From: Bradyrhizobium sp. DOA9
GTDB lineage: Bacteria; Pseudomonadota; Alphaproteobacteria; Rhizobiales; Xanthobacteraceae
NCBI RefSeq assembly: GCF_000617845.2
Contig: NZ_DF820425.1
Coordinates: forward strand, 3,151,725 to 3,215,724
Length of the DNA stretch: 64,000 nt
Reading direction: 5' to 3'
Part shown: piece by piece, positions 51,685 through 60,363 of the stretch
Position numbering within the stretch: the first letter of the stretch is position 1
How the letters are laid out: every line of letters begins with the position of its first letter
Notes under the pieces: generated by a model
What the model was told of the DNA's origin: nothing
Seen by the model: only the letters and a program-made list of their open reading frames with translations
Databases searched by the model: none
Position numbers and translations under genes: made by a program

Positions 51685-52773
51685 ATGCCAATCCACCTGC
51701 AGCCCAGAGCTGTTCCCGAGCGCCCGTCCAATAGGCCTCCTAACCCCTACGCCTCGGTGGCCCTGCCCCGACCACTCCTCCAAATTCGCGCCCAGCGTTT
51801 GACCAAGGCACAGCTGCGTGAGCTGCTCGTCAGCAATCCCCACGATGCGACGCAGTGGATCAAGGCAGCAGCCGAGGCCGATATTTCTCCCGCGCAGATC
51901 GTATGGGGCCAGTTGCTCCTCGATGGGACGCGGATCGCGCGGGATCCGGCGGCTGCCTTCGTCTGGTTCGAACGTGCCGCCCGATCCGGGGACCCCGACG
52001 GACAAAACATGGTTGGCCGATGCTACGAACAAGGCTGGGGTGTCGAGCCAAACCCGAAGCTCGCGACGGAATTTTTCGAATTGGCTGCAGCAGCCGGCCA
52101 CGTCTGGGCCCAGGTCAATCTGGCGCAGATGCTGATGCGCGGCGGCAATCCGGCGGATCGGCCGCGGAGTTTTGAGCTCTTTCGGGCAGCGGCGGAAGGC
52201 GGCACTTCCAAGGCAAACCTGAAGGCAATGAATTCTCTCGCCCGATTTCTTGAAGAAGGTTGGGTCGTGCCGGCCGATCCAGAACGTGCCTTGCATTGGT
52301 ACAGGCGCGCGGCTGTGCTTGGCGATCATTGGGCCCAGTACAATCTGGCCACGATCCTGCTTGGAGGCGGTGACCTGTCCGCTGCCGATGCTTGGCTGGA
52401 ACGGGCGGTCGCCGGTAGCGACGACGGATTCCGCCGGCGCATCGCGCCGCTGTTGCTGGCGCGCAGCGAACCTGCCATACGCCGTCATGGCCTCGAAGCG
52501 CTCAAACGCGTAGCAGCTTCCGGCCGTGCGGCCGATGTCGTGGCCTATGCCTCTGCGGTCGGCGAAGCTGCAACGACGGGTTCGCAGCGCGAACCAGCCA
52601 AGCGCCACTCCGAGCAACCTGCAACCGAAACACATCCGGCTGAGCCGCGGTACCGGCTGACGTCGATCGGCGGACGTCTGGTTGGCATTCTCTCTTGCCG
52701 TTTCGAAGCCATTTCACGCCGCATTGCAAGACCATCCAATGCGACATCAGCGTACTCAGAGGGGGCTCTGTGA
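51685..52773 (+). CDS. Sel1-repeat (tetratricopeptide-like) protein
   Basis: A 362-residue solenoid protein. Sel1 repeats are visible from about residue 65 to 250: GTRIARDPAAAFVWFERAAR, GRCYEQGWGVEPNPKLATEF, RFLEEGWVVPADPERALHWY then RRAAVLGDHWAQYNLA, each with the conserved Gly and Ala-Ala of SEL1 units. No signal peptide is evident. Its TGA overlaps the GTG start of the TonB-dependent receptor (GTGA). Sel1 proteins are regular companions of piu-type siderophore receptors. Probable scaffold role. Confidence 0.8.
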   Translation: MPIHLQPRAVPERPSNRPPNPYASVALPRPLLQIRAQRLTKAQLRELLVSNPHDATQWIKAAAEADISPAQIVWGQLLLDGTRIARDPAAAFVWFERAARSGDPDGQNMVGRCYEQGWGVEPNPKLATEFFELAAAAGHVWAQVNLAQMLMRGGNPADRPRSFELFRAAAEGGTSKANLKAMNSLARFLEEGWVVPADPERALHWYRRAAVLGDHWAQYNLATILLGGGDLSAADAWLERAVAGSDDGFRRRIAPLLLARSEPAIRRHGLEALKRVAASGRAADVVAYASAVGEAATTGSQREPAKRHSEQPATETHPAEPRYRLTSIGGRLVGILSCRFEAISRRIARPSNATSAYSEGAL

Positions 52774-55163
52774 CCACCATCCAAACCTTGCGACCAGCAC
52801 TTTCCGGACTCGCGGCGACAGCGAGCCTTGCAAACGGCTTCCTATTCGTTACCGCCGCCAACGCGGAAGGCCAGAACAATCAACCAACGTCGGCGCCTGC
52901 GGACAAGGCTACCACGCTTCCACCGGTCGAGGTGGGGGCTCCTGCTGCCAAGCGGCGACGAGCGTCGAACGCCGACGCGAAGCCGGCCTCGAGACCTGTC
53001 TCGGCCAGCCATCGGAGCAAACCGGCCGAATCGCCTCCGCAGGCTGCGTCCTCGGCCGTTTCGCCTGGGAATTCGCTGCAGCGGACCACTGGTCTCAGCC
53101 GTCTTTCCGATTCGCTGCAAAGCACGCCGCAAACCGTCACCGTCATACCGCGCCTCGTGATCGAGCAGCAGCAGGCAACCACCATCAACCAGGTGCTGCA
53201 ATATGTACCGGGAATCACCGTCTCCACCGGAGAAGGCGGCGGTGGCATCAACGGAGATCAGTTCCGCATCCGGGGTTTTGACGCCTCGGGCGACGTGTAC
53301 GTCGACGGCTTACGCGACTTCGGCTCCTATGTGCGCGACAGCTTCGCGACCGAAAACGTATTGGTGCTGAAAGGACCCTCGTCACAGAGCTTCGGCAATG
53401 GAACGACCGGCGGCGTCATTGAGATCGAGAGCAAGAAGGCCCATCTCGGCGACCAATCAACGTTCGAGGCCTCGGCTGGGACGGGCCCCTACGGACGCGG
53501 CATCCTGGACATCAACAAGCAGATCAATGACACGACGGCGCTCAGATTCATCGCCATGGGGAACGGGCAGGATGTCGTCGATCGTGACCATGTCTATTCC
53601 CACCGGGGCGGCTTCCTCGGCTCGCTGGGACTTGGCCTCGGCACCGAGCAATCCCTGATCTTCAACTATCTGCATCAGGACAGCGTTCAACGCCCCGATT
53701 TCGGCGTTCCGATCGTCAGCGCGCCGGGCGTCGTCGGGAAGCCCGTGACGGAGTACGGAGTTCCCCGCTCGAACTATTTCGGCCGGGAAAGTGATCGCGA
53801 CCGCGCGACGGCCGACGTTGCAACCGCTCTCTACAAGGGCGAATTCGGCGATTGGCTCACGATAACGAACGACACGCGTGTCGGTTACTACACACGTGAC
53901 ATGAAGTTTACGCCCGCGCTCTGCGCCTCTCCCGGCTTCCCTTTTCCAAGCAGCTGCGCAACGGACGTTCTCGCCGGCAATCTGGCGACGCCCTACGCAA
54001 TCTGGTCCGTCGGCGGGACGAAGCAGGTCAGTCACGGCGGGGAGAACGTCACGACTGCTACGATGCGTTTCGATACCGGACCGTTTCGGCACAAGCTCGT
54101 CGTCGGCTTTGACGTCTATTCTCAACATGCGGCGACCGGCTTCTACCTTCCTTCAGGCCCCGAGCCGGCAGGGACTCTGCTCAGCCCGGTTTTTGCGAAC
54201 TCACCCGGCTTTGCACTGACGGTAGCGCCCGGCAATCAATTGTCGGCCACGAGCTGGGATATCGGCCCCTTTGTAAGTGACCGCATGTGGTTGACGCCCA
54301 CGCTGTCGATCCTTGCGGGCGTTCGATGGGATCACTATCGGGTCGACGGTCGGGTCGGCGCATCTCCACTCGCGATGACGACCGAGTTCGCCAGCCCAAA
54401 AGCATCCCTGATCTTCGAGCCCACCCCGCATCAGAGCTATTACTTCAGCTATGCGCGTTCATTCACGCCGCCGGGCAACAACATCACGTCGCTGAGTTCA
54501 TCGCTCGGCCTGTCTCAGGCGCCAAGCGCTGCAAATCTCCAGCCGGAAGCGGATACGACCTTCGAGGTAGGTGCGAAGTGGGGCCTGTTCGAGGGCCGCC
54601 TCGGCGCGACGGCAGCATTGTTCCGCGTCGAGAAGGACAACGCTTCCTATACCGACCAGGCATCGGGGATACAGACGACGACCGACGACAAGGTGCAAGT
54701 CCAGGGAGTTGAGCTCGGATTGACCGGCAAGCTCACGACGAACTGGGATGTGCAGGCGTCCTATTCATACATGGACAGCAAGATCATCGCATCGTCGATC
54801 AGTCCCTTCACGCCGGTGTCGGCGGCAGGCAACCGGGTCCCGTACGTGTCGCAACATGGCCTGGCGATCTGGACCACATATGACATCGCTCCCCTGCTGC
54901 CAAACGTGCCGGGTCACATGCTTGTCGGAGGTGGGCTCAATTATCGTTCGGACTATTACCTCAACAACCTCAATTCGATGGTGATCCCGGCGGCGACCAC
55001 GATCGATGGGATGCTCTCCTACGATCCCAACGAGCGGCACCACCTTGCGCTCAAGGTTACGAATCTCACGAACAAGCTGACCTACAGCTCGGCTTTCGGA
55101 AACGGCTACGCGACACCAGTGGCGGGCCGTAGCTTCACCCTTACCGCGGCAATCAGATTCTGA
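52770..55163 (+). CDS. TonB-dependent siderophore receptor (Fiu/PiuA-like)
   Basis: A 797-residue outer-membrane gated channel for iron-siderophore uptake. The GTG start at 52770 is supported by GAGGGGG and the GTGA overlap. A signal-like segment runs through GLAATASLANGFLFVTAANA. The plug domain (about 105-230) shows STPQTVTVIPRLVIEQQQAT, QVLQYVPGITVSTGEGGGGI and FRIRGFDASGDVYVDGLRDF then GSYVRDSF. The barrel ends with VAGRSFTLTAAIRF and a terminal Phe as in outer-membrane proteins. It lies 5 nt before the piuC-like gene. The ligand is probably a catecholate-type siderophore (inference). Confidence 0.92.
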   Translation: MTTIQTLRPALSGLAATASLANGFLFVTAANAEGQNNQPTSAPADKATTLPPVEVGAPAAKRRRASNADAKPASRPVSASHRSKPAESPPQAASSAVSPGNSLQRTTGLSRLSDSLQSTPQTVTVIPRLVIEQQQATTINQVLQYVPGITVSTGEGGGGINGDQFRIRGFDASGDVYVDGLRDFGSYVRDSFATENVLVLKGPSSQSFGNGTTGGVIEIESKKAHLGDQSTFEASAGTGPYGRGILDINKQINDTTALRFIAMGNGQDVVDRDHVYSHRGGFLGSLGLGLGTEQSLIFNYLHQDSVQRPDFGVPIVSAPGVVGKPVTEYGVPRSNYFGRESDRDRATADVATALYKGEFGDWLTITNDTRVGYYTRDMKFTPALCASPGFPFPSSCATDVLAGNLATPYAIWSVGGTKQVSHGGENVTTATMRFDTGPFRHKLVVGFDVYSQHAATGFYLPSGPEPAGTLLSPVFANSPGFALTVAPGNQLSATSWDIGPFVSDRMWLTPTLSILAGVRWDHYRVDGRVGASPLAMTTEFASPKASLIFEPTPHQSYYFSYARSFTPPGNNITSLSSSLGLSQAPSAANLQPEADTTFEVGAKWGLFEGRLGATAALFRVEKDNASYTDQASGIQTTTDDKVQVQGVELGLTGKLTTNWDVQASYSYMDSKIIASSISPFTPVSAAGNRVPYVSQHGLAIWTTYDIAPLLPNVPGHMLVGGGLNYRSDYYLNNLNSMVIPAATTIDGMLSYDPNERHHLALKVTNLTNKLTYSSAFGNGYATPVAGRSFTLTAAIRF

Positions 55164-55168
55164 AGAAA

Positions 55169-55852
55169 ATGCTCATCGAAATCCCGGACCTATTATCCGC
55201 CGACGAAGTCAAGTCCATACGCAGCATCATCGAAGCCGCCGACTGGGTCGATGGACGGGCAACTGCGGGTGAGCTGGCATCGCTCGCCAAACGCAATGTT
55301 CAACTCCCTGAAGGGGCGCCTCAGGCTCGCGAAGCCGGCGACATCATCCTGCGAGCTCTCGGCCGGAATGCACTGTTCAACAGTGCCGCTCTGCCGTTGC
55401 GGGTCCTGCCGCCGCTTTTCAATCGATACGACACCGGGATGTTCTTCGATGCCCATGTCGATGGCGCAGTGCGATCCGCGCCTGGACTCGGCATCCGAAT
55501 GCGCGCCGACCTGTCTTCAACCCTTTTCCTCACAGCGCCCGATGACTACGACGGCGGCGAACTGATCATCGAGGATAGTTACGGCGTTCACGCCGTAAAG
55601 TTGGCGGCCGGCAGCATGGTCCTCTATCCAGCGGGAAGTCTGCATCGTGTGAGCGAGATCACCCGAGGTGCGCGCTTGTCATCGTTCTTCTGGACCCAGT
55701 CGATGATCAAGGACGAGGGGCTTCGCACGACGCTCTATGATCTCGACCGTGGCATTGTTGACTTGCGCAGATCCGTGGCCGGCGATGCGCAAGGCATCCT
55801 CATGCTTACCGGCGTCTATCACAATCTTCTGAGACGGTGGGCGGAGCTGTGA
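55169..55852 (+). CDS. Fe(II)/2-oxoglutarate dioxygenase, PiuC/YbiX (PKHD-type) family
   Basis: A 227-residue oxygenase. Iron ligands are in MFFDAHVDGAV (His-x-Asp near residues 95-97) and LYPAGSLHRVSEITRGAR (His near 157, and the Arg that binds 2-oxoglutarate). LLSADEVKSIRSIIEAADWV at the N-terminus and FNRYDTGMFFDAHVD are PKHD-type family features. The start is 5 nt after the TonB receptor stop. PiuC/YbiX proteins accompany TonB receptors; their substrate is unsettled. Confidence 0.9.
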   Translation: MLIEIPDLLSADEVKSIRSIIEAADWVDGRATAGELASLAKRNVQLPEGAPQAREAGDIILRALGRNALFNSAALPLRVLPPLFNRYDTGMFFDAHVDGAVRSAPGLGIRMRADLSSTLFLTAPDDYDGGELIIEDSYGVHAVKLAAGSMVLYPAGSLHRVSEITRGARLSSFFWTQSMIKDEGLRTTLYDLDRGIVDLRRSVAGDAQGILMLTGVYHNLLRRWAEL

Positions 55853-55932
55853 CGCCGGAGCGCACGCTCTGAATGAAGGTAGCGGTCCGATCAAACTCTC
55901 CATTCCCGACCCAATTACTCCAGGTGACGACG

Positions 55933-56391
55933 ATGACCGACCTCATGAACGAACTCCCGGCTTCACTTGGTCGTCAGAAGGTAGCATTTCTGTGGCTGGT
56001 CTGTGGGACCGGAAACACGATCTACGCAGCCATCCAGATCCTCACTTTCGTTAACCGACAAATCGACGGCTCCGGCGCGGCGTCGGCCGCATTCGATGCG
56101 ATGGCTCTTTGGTACTTTGGCATCGCATGTTCGATATGGATCATTCCCGCCCTACTTCCTCTCGTCACACGGCGGCGCGCCGCCATTCTTGGTTCCTTCC
56201 TTCTGGGTACCTTTCTGGTGGTCACCAGCGTCCTGGGCGGCGTTTTCGACGGCGTGCGCGACGGGTTTCATATAACGGCGACAGCTATCATCGCTGTAGC
56301 TCTGCCCGGAGCTTGTGCAGCTTGCGCCTCCTGGCGGCTGCTGCGAGTTACGGATGTCTCTGCAAGCCTTGTCAATGAATCCGACATCTGA
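55933..56391 (+). CDS. Small polytopic membrane protein (152 aa) of iron block
   Basis: A 152-residue protein with four apparent transmembrane helices: AFLWLVCGTGNTIYAAIQIL, IACSIWIIPALLPLV, AILGSFLLGTFLVVTSVLGG and ATAIIAVALPGACAACASWR. The start MTDLMNELPASLGRQ at 55933 has AGGTG upstream; an earlier in-frame ATG at 55873 is less convincing. It follows the dioxygenase gene by 80 nt on the same strand and may take part in the iron response. No known family. Confidence 0.6.
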   Translation: MTDLMNELPASLGRQKVAFLWLVCGTGNTIYAAIQILTFVNRQIDGSGAASAAFDAMALWYFGIACSIWIIPALLPLVTRRRAAILGSFLLGTFLVVTSVLGGVFDGVRDGFHITATAIIAVALPGACAACASWRLLRVTDVSASLVNESDI

Positions 56392-56540
56392 GCCAACACC
56401 AAGGGCGCCCCACGACAGCCGGTTTTAGATTAGCTCAAAAGAGCCGCGTTTAGGATGGTCGCGCCCCCGTCGATTTGCGATGGTCGAGGTCGAACATCTC
56501 GGCGGGCAAGTCGCCGACTCAAGACTTTGAAGGCGCCGAG

Positions 56541-57344
56541 ATGCTTCATCGCTTTGTTGACACCGACATCGACCGCGTCCCCCGCGACCTTGCATCCCGA
56601 AGCGAAACGCTGTCGAATGATTGGACCTTTGATCGGCACCAGCATCGCAAAGCTCAATTACTGTACTCCAAGCGGGGCATTCTTTGCTGCGAGACGGCCA
56701 ATACCGTTTGGCTCGTTCCGCCGGGATGCGCGTTGTGGATCCCCGGCCAACTGGCGCACTCGGCTCGTGGCGCCGGTCTCGTAGAATGCCACTGCCTGTA
56801 TATTGAGCCGGGCGCAGCCACGGGCCTCCCGAAGACGTGCTGCACCATCTCGATATCACCCTTGATCCGGGAGCTGATCCTCAGAGCGGCTGAACTTCCG
56901 GCGTGTTATCCGCTCGGAGGTCGCGAGGATCGACTGGTGATGACCTTGCTGGACGAACTGTCCGATGCGCCGATCAGTGAGATGAACCTACCGATGCCAC
57001 GCGAGGCGCGCCTTCGACGTCTGGCGGAGATGCTGATAGCCGACCCAAGCGCAAAGACCTCGTTCAGGAACTGGGCAAGTTCGCTTGGCATGAGCGAGCG
57101 CACCTTAAGCCGCCTGCTCGTACAGGAAATCGGGATGAGTTTCGGACGTTGGCGACACCAGCTTCATGTTATCCTGGCATTGCAAAGAATGGCGAGCGGC
57201 GAAAGTGTCAAGACAGTCGCCCTGGAACTCGGATACGAGAACGCAAGCAGTTTCGTCAATATGTTCCGAAAGACTTTGGGGAAACCTCCGGTTCGGTATC
57301 TGACCGAACATCGCACAATTGCGATGAGCAGACGACCCTTGTAG
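56541..57344 (+). CDS. AraC-family transcriptional regulator
   Basis: A 267-residue regulator. The N-terminal cupin-like sensor shows QHRKAQLLYSKRGILCCETA and WLVPPGCALWIPGQLAHSAR near residues 40-75. The C-terminal double helix-turn-helix covers about 165-262: FRNWASSLGMSERTLSRLLV then EIGMSFGRWRHQLHVILALQ and VKTVALELGYENASSFVNMF followed by RKTLGKPPVRYL. The ATG at 56541 follows GAAGG. Its place at the end of the iron block suggests control of the receptor operon, as PchR-type AraC proteins do, but no target site was found. Confidence 0.85.
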   Translation: MLHRFVDTDIDRVPRDLASRSETLSNDWTFDRHQHRKAQLLYSKRGILCCETANTVWLVPPGCALWIPGQLAHSARGAGLVECHCLYIEPGAATGLPKTCCTISISPLIRELILRAAELPACYPLGGREDRLVMTLLDELSDAPISEMNLPMPREARLRRLAEMLIADPSAKTSFRNWASSLGMSERTLSRLLVQEIGMSFGRWRHQLHVILALQRMASGESVKTVALELGYENASSFVNMFRKTLGKPPVRYLTEHRTIAMSRRPL

Positions 57345-57356
57345 CTCCGAGAGCCC

Positions 57357-57441
57357 CGGGATGGGTAGAGCACTTGCGAAACCCATCACGCTTTGCGTCG
57401 AATACTGTCGATGGGTTTCGCTACGCTCTACCCATCCTACG
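57357..57441. repeat. Palindromic intergenic repeat (copy 3)
   Basis: Arms gggatgggtagagcacttgc and gctacgctctacccatccta pair, with internal gcgaaacccatca and gatgggtttcgc. Same design as 2953-3036 and 5843-5923. It directly precedes the displaced cax end at 57447. Confidence 0.82.
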
Positions 57442-57446
57442 GGCTA

Positions 57447-57485
57447 ACGCTGTACGTGGTGCCGCCGGCGGGGCAGGGGTGACGG
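57447..57485 (+). pseudogene. Remnant of the 3' end of a cax gene
   Basis: ACG CTG TAC GTG GTG CCG CCG GCG GGG CAG GGG TGA CGG would encode TLYVVPPAGQG and stop, exactly the C-terminus of the antiporter at 49856. Upstream sequence (the palindromic repeat) has no further cax similarity, so only 11 codons survive. The wobble differences show it derives from a diverged homologue rather than a recent copy. Confidence 0.8.
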
Positions 57486-57648
57486 ACGGTGCCCTTCGAT
57501 CTCGCTCCGGTAGGCTATCGGCCGCGCGAAATCATGCCAATCCCGGGCCGCTATCGACGGCGGTCGTCGGCGTCGGGCCGGGTGCATGGCGGCGCGACGC
57601 GCTGGGAGTAGCAAACCGCGAAGGTTACGCGTGCTTCGTCGAACCGCC

Positions 57649-57930
57649 TTACGGCACAAGCCTGAAGAGCTCGTAGACGACGACCGCAGCGCCGAGGCAG
57701 CGCCGCCAGGGATTCACGCCGCGGATGATCTCGTCGGCGCCCCAAATCATCAGTCCGCCCTTCAAGACGATTGTCAGGGCGACACTGGCTCGTCCCGCGG
57801 AGGGCCAGATCCAAAGCAGAAGGCCCGCGACGATCACGATCCACAGAACGAGGTTGGGCCATTGCGCGATGGTGATGGCACCGGTTTCGCGGCTCCTGAA
57901 GAACCAATCGAGCAATCGGCGCACGATCAC
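57649..57930 (-). CDS. Small membrane protein of unknown function (93 aa)
   Basis: A 93-residue protein with two to three hydrophobic segments (PNLVLWIVIVAGLLLWIWPS and ASVALTIVLKGGLMIWGADE). It begins VIVRRLLDWFFRSRETG from a GTG at 57930. The segment IRGVNPWRRCLGAAVVVYEL ends the protein. The start lies 8 nt after the stop of the upstream PNPOx-like gene, so the two are probably one transcript. Family unknown to me. Confidence 0.6.
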   Translation of the reverse strand: MIVRRLLDWFFRSRETGAITIAQWPNLVLWIVIVAGLLLWIWPSAGRASVALTIVLKGGLMIWGADEIIRGVNPWRRCLGAAVVVYELFRLVP

Positions 57931-57938
57931 CGCGTCGG

Positions 57939-58370
57939 TCAGATCACGACCTCACCCTCTTCGCGGCCCGTCCAATACGTGATGCGGTTGGCTTTGACCT
58001 TGATCAGGACGATGCCCGGCGTATCGATGCCGTTGTCGAACCACTTGTCGAGGTCGCTGGTCCAATGCTGCTGGAAGGCGGCCTCGTCGCGGATCAGCTC
58101 GGCAGTCCCTTCGACCGCGACGTAGATTCCGTTCGAGAATAGGCCCGCCTCCGATGAGAATCCGAGCGCGACCTTCGGATTTCGCTGGATATCCGATACC
58201 GTCCGCGCCTGTTCGTAGGTGAAGTAGTACGAGGTGCCGTCGTAGGCGACGTCGCCGTTGTTGCTCATGGGACGGTTGGCAATCTCGCCGTTCTCGGTGT
58301 GCGTCGAGAGAATGGCGATCTCGATGCCGGCCATTTCCTTTGAGATTTCGGCGAGCGATGTCTTGGGCAT
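57939..58370 (-). CDS. Pyridoxamine 5'-phosphate oxidase-like (general stress) flavin-binding protein
   Basis: A 143-residue split-barrel protein of the PNPOx/general stress protein 26 type. It shows MAGIEIAILSTHTENGEIAN followed by RPMSNNGDVAYDGTSYYFTY, then DIQRNPKVALGFSSEA and the C-terminal IKVKANRITYWTGREEGEVV. These proteins bind FMN, F420 or similar and often respond to stress. AGGAAGG is just upstream of its ATG. The small membrane gene follows it. Confidence 0.82.
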   Translation of the reverse strand: MPKTSLAEISKEMAGIEIAILSTHTENGEIANRPMSNNGDVAYDGTSYYFTYEQARTVSDIQRNPKVALGFSSEAGLFSNGIYVAVEGTAELIRDEAAFQQHWTSDLDKWFDNGIDTPGIVLIKVKANRITYWTGREEGEVVI

Positions 58371-58510
58371 GAACCTTCCTCCAGTGGAGCGGAGGCAACG
58401 ACTGGATTGGGCCCATGTTCCCTGAAGCTGGGGACGACGTGCGCGCCAGGAGCATCAAGAGGCCGATCCAACGCTCACGCTCTTCAATGCCGAACGCATC
58501 TCATGACTTC

Positions 58511-59254
58511 CTAGAACTGATACCTTCTCAGCCCCCCATCCACCGGGATCACCGTGCCCGTGATGTAGCGCGCCACCGGCGAGGCCAGGAACACCGCGAG
58601 TGCGGCCAGATCATCCGGTTCGCCCCAATAGCCGACCGGGATCTCCTCCTCGGCGAAGCGCTCGCGATAATCCGGCGGGTAGTTGCGGCGGATCTGCTCG
58701 CTCATGATGCGGCCGGGCGGGATGCAGTTGATGGTGATGCCGTGCTTGCCGATCTCGCGCGACAGCCCCTTGGCCCAGGCGTGCACGGCGGCTTTCGCGG
58801 CAAAGGCGGCGTTGAGGCCTTCCGGCTCGGACTTGCCGGTGATGTTGACGATGCGGCCCCATTTGCGTTCGATCATCTGCGGCAGCAGTGCGTGCGCGAT
58901 GCGGCGGTAGCTGGTGAAGTTGAGCGCGATCGCCTCGTCCCATTTGCTGTCGGGCGCATCGACGGGCAGGGGACGGCTGCCGCCGGCATTGTTGACGAGG
59001 ATGTCGACATGGCCGAGCTGCTTCAGCGCGAACACCGCGATGTTTTCGGCGGCGTCCTTGGCCATCACGTCCTGCGCGAACGGGATGATCAATCCGCCGC
59101 CGACCTCGTTCACCAACTCGGCGAGGAGATCGGTGCGGCGCGCCACGCCGACGACGCGCACGCCTTCGGCGGCGAGGCCCTTGGCGATGGCGCGGCCGAT
59201 GCCGATGCTCGCGCCGGTCACGACAGCGGTTTTCGATGTGAGCCCGAGGTCCAT
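58511..59254 (-). CDS. SDR-family oxidoreductase
   Basis: A 247-residue classical short-chain dehydrogenase. TGASIGIGRAIAKGLAAEGV near residue 14 is the cofactor motif, VDILVNNAGGSRPLP near 85 the NNAG motif. GRIVNITGKSEPEGLNAAFA then AKAAVHAWAKGLSREIGKHG covers the active site, where the usual YxxxK appears as FAAKAAV, lacking the Tyr. The ATG at 59254 (MDLGLTSKTAVVTGASIG) is chosen because the upstream frame is not protein-like. With the catalytic Tyr position altered, activity may differ from typical SDRs. Confidence 0.82.
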   Translation of the reverse strand: MDLGLTSKTAVVTGASIGIGRAIAKGLAAEGVRVVGVARRTDLLAELVNEVGGGLIIPFAQDVMAKDAAENIAVFALKQLGHVDILVNNAGGSRPLPVDAPDSKWDEAIALNFTSYRRIAHALLPQMIERKWGRIVNITGKSEPEGLNAAFAAKAAVHAWAKGLSREIGKHGITINCIPPGRIMSEQIRRNYPPDYRERFAEEEIPVGYWGEPDDLAALAVFLASPVARYITGTVIPVDGGLRRYQF

Positions 59255-59401
59255 GGTCGCACGCTCTCTTGTTTTGATTCTTGCTTGTTGTGTTCGTTTC
59301 CTGCCCGTCCCGCCGGGCTTGCGAATTGCCTGGGCGGGACGAGCAGTGGTAACCAAGAGCGACGTTGAAGGAAACACGAAAAAGAAAAAGGCGCCTGAGC
59401 G

Positions 59402-60172
59402 ATGGTCTGGGATCCGCAGCAATATCTCAAGTTCTCCGGCCATCGGCTCCGGCCTGCCGTCGACCTGTTGATGCGGATTCCGGATTTTGCCCCGCGCGCG
59501 ATCGCCGATCTCGGCGCCGGCGCCGGCAACGTCACCAAATTGATCAGGGAGCGCTGGCCGGAGGCACGCGTGACCGCTGTCGAGGGCTCGGCGGAGATGG
59601 TCGCGGCGGGGCGGAAGGCCGCCCCTGACGTGGAATGGTCGCATGAGGATCTCGGCCGTTGGAGCCCCGGCAGGCAGTACGACCTGATCTATTCCAATGC
59701 CGCACTGCACTGGCTGCCCAATCATGCGGCACTGTTTCCGTCGCTGGTGGAGAGGGTGACGCCCGGGGGCATGCTCGCGGTGCAGATGCCGCGCAATTTC
59801 CTCGCGCCGTCGCATGTGCTGATCGGCGAGACCGCGCTCGACGGCCCTTGGCGGTCCAAGGTGGAGCATCTCGTCACTCCACCCCCGGTGGAAGGGCCGG
59901 CCTTCTATCACGATCTGCTCGCGCCGTTGTCGGCGAACATCGACATCTGGGAGACCGAATATCTGCAGGTGCTCGAAGGCGACAATCCCGTGAAGGAATG
60001 GACCAAGGGCACTTGGCTGACGCGCTATCTCGACGTTCTCCAGGGCGAGGAGAAAGCCGCGTTCGAAGCCGCTTACGGCATGCGCGTCGCCAAGGCCTAT
60101 CCGAAGAATGCGGCGGGGCAGACGCTGTTCCCGTTCCGGCGGCTCTTCATGGTCGCCCAGCGCAAAGGCTGA
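59402..60172 (+). CDS. tam: Trans-aconitate 2-methyltransferase-like SAM methyltransferase
   Basis: A 256-residue class-I methyltransferase. The opening MVWDPQQYLKFSGHRLRPAV with PAVDLLMRIP closely follows Tam. AIADLGAGAGNVTKLIRERW is SAM motif I near residue 35, VTAVEGSAEMVAAG motif II, and YDLIYSNAALHWLPNHAALF motif IV. The C-terminal part has FYHDLLAPLSANIDIWETEY typical of Tam. The enzyme methylates trans-aconitate, an inhibitor of the citric acid cycle. Divergent from the SDR gene. Confidence 0.85.
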   Translation: MVWDPQQYLKFSGHRLRPAVDLLMRIPDFAPRAIADLGAGAGNVTKLIRERWPEARVTAVEGSAEMVAAGRKAAPDVEWSHEDLGRWSPGRQYDLIYSNAALHWLPNHAALFPSLVERVTPGGMLAVQMPRNFLAPSHVLIGETALDGPWRSKVEHLVTPPPVEGPAFYHDLLAPLSANIDIWETEYLQVLEGDNPVKEWTKGTWLTRYLDVLQGEEKAAFEAAYGMRVAKAYPKNAAGQTLFPFRRLFMVAQRKG

Positions 60173-60363
60173 TGGCACTGCCGCAATGCGGCATGAACAT
60201 TTGCTCGGTGGGAGCGGGGCCGGGTTGCGCATCCGGTCGCCGCCAAGATAGTTTGCCTGCGAAAAATTGGGCTTAGGTCTAGTTGTTCGGCTGGCGGTTT
60301 GCTGCCACTACTGACAGGCAAAACAAAAAAGACCCGGTTTTAGAGGTTGTTGGGAGGTTCTTC

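Larger units (their letters stand above)
57345..57648. other. Intergenic right border of iron block
   Basis: A 304-bp gap. It contains palindromic repeat copy 3 (57357-57441) and the cax 3'-end remnant (57447-57485). The remaining 57486-57648 shows no gene, terminator or repeat. It separates the AraC gene from convergent minus-strand genes. Confidence 0.6.

Noticed and set aside
51412..52635. Minus-strand open frame (407 codons) opposite the Sel1 gene
   Set aside because: The plus strand has clear Sel1 repeats and translational coupling to the receptor; the reverse frame has no domain.
50960..57446. Prophage or integrative conjugative element
   Set aside because: The block has border repeats but no integrase, structural, replication or conjugation genes; only an insertion or recombination event can be supported.
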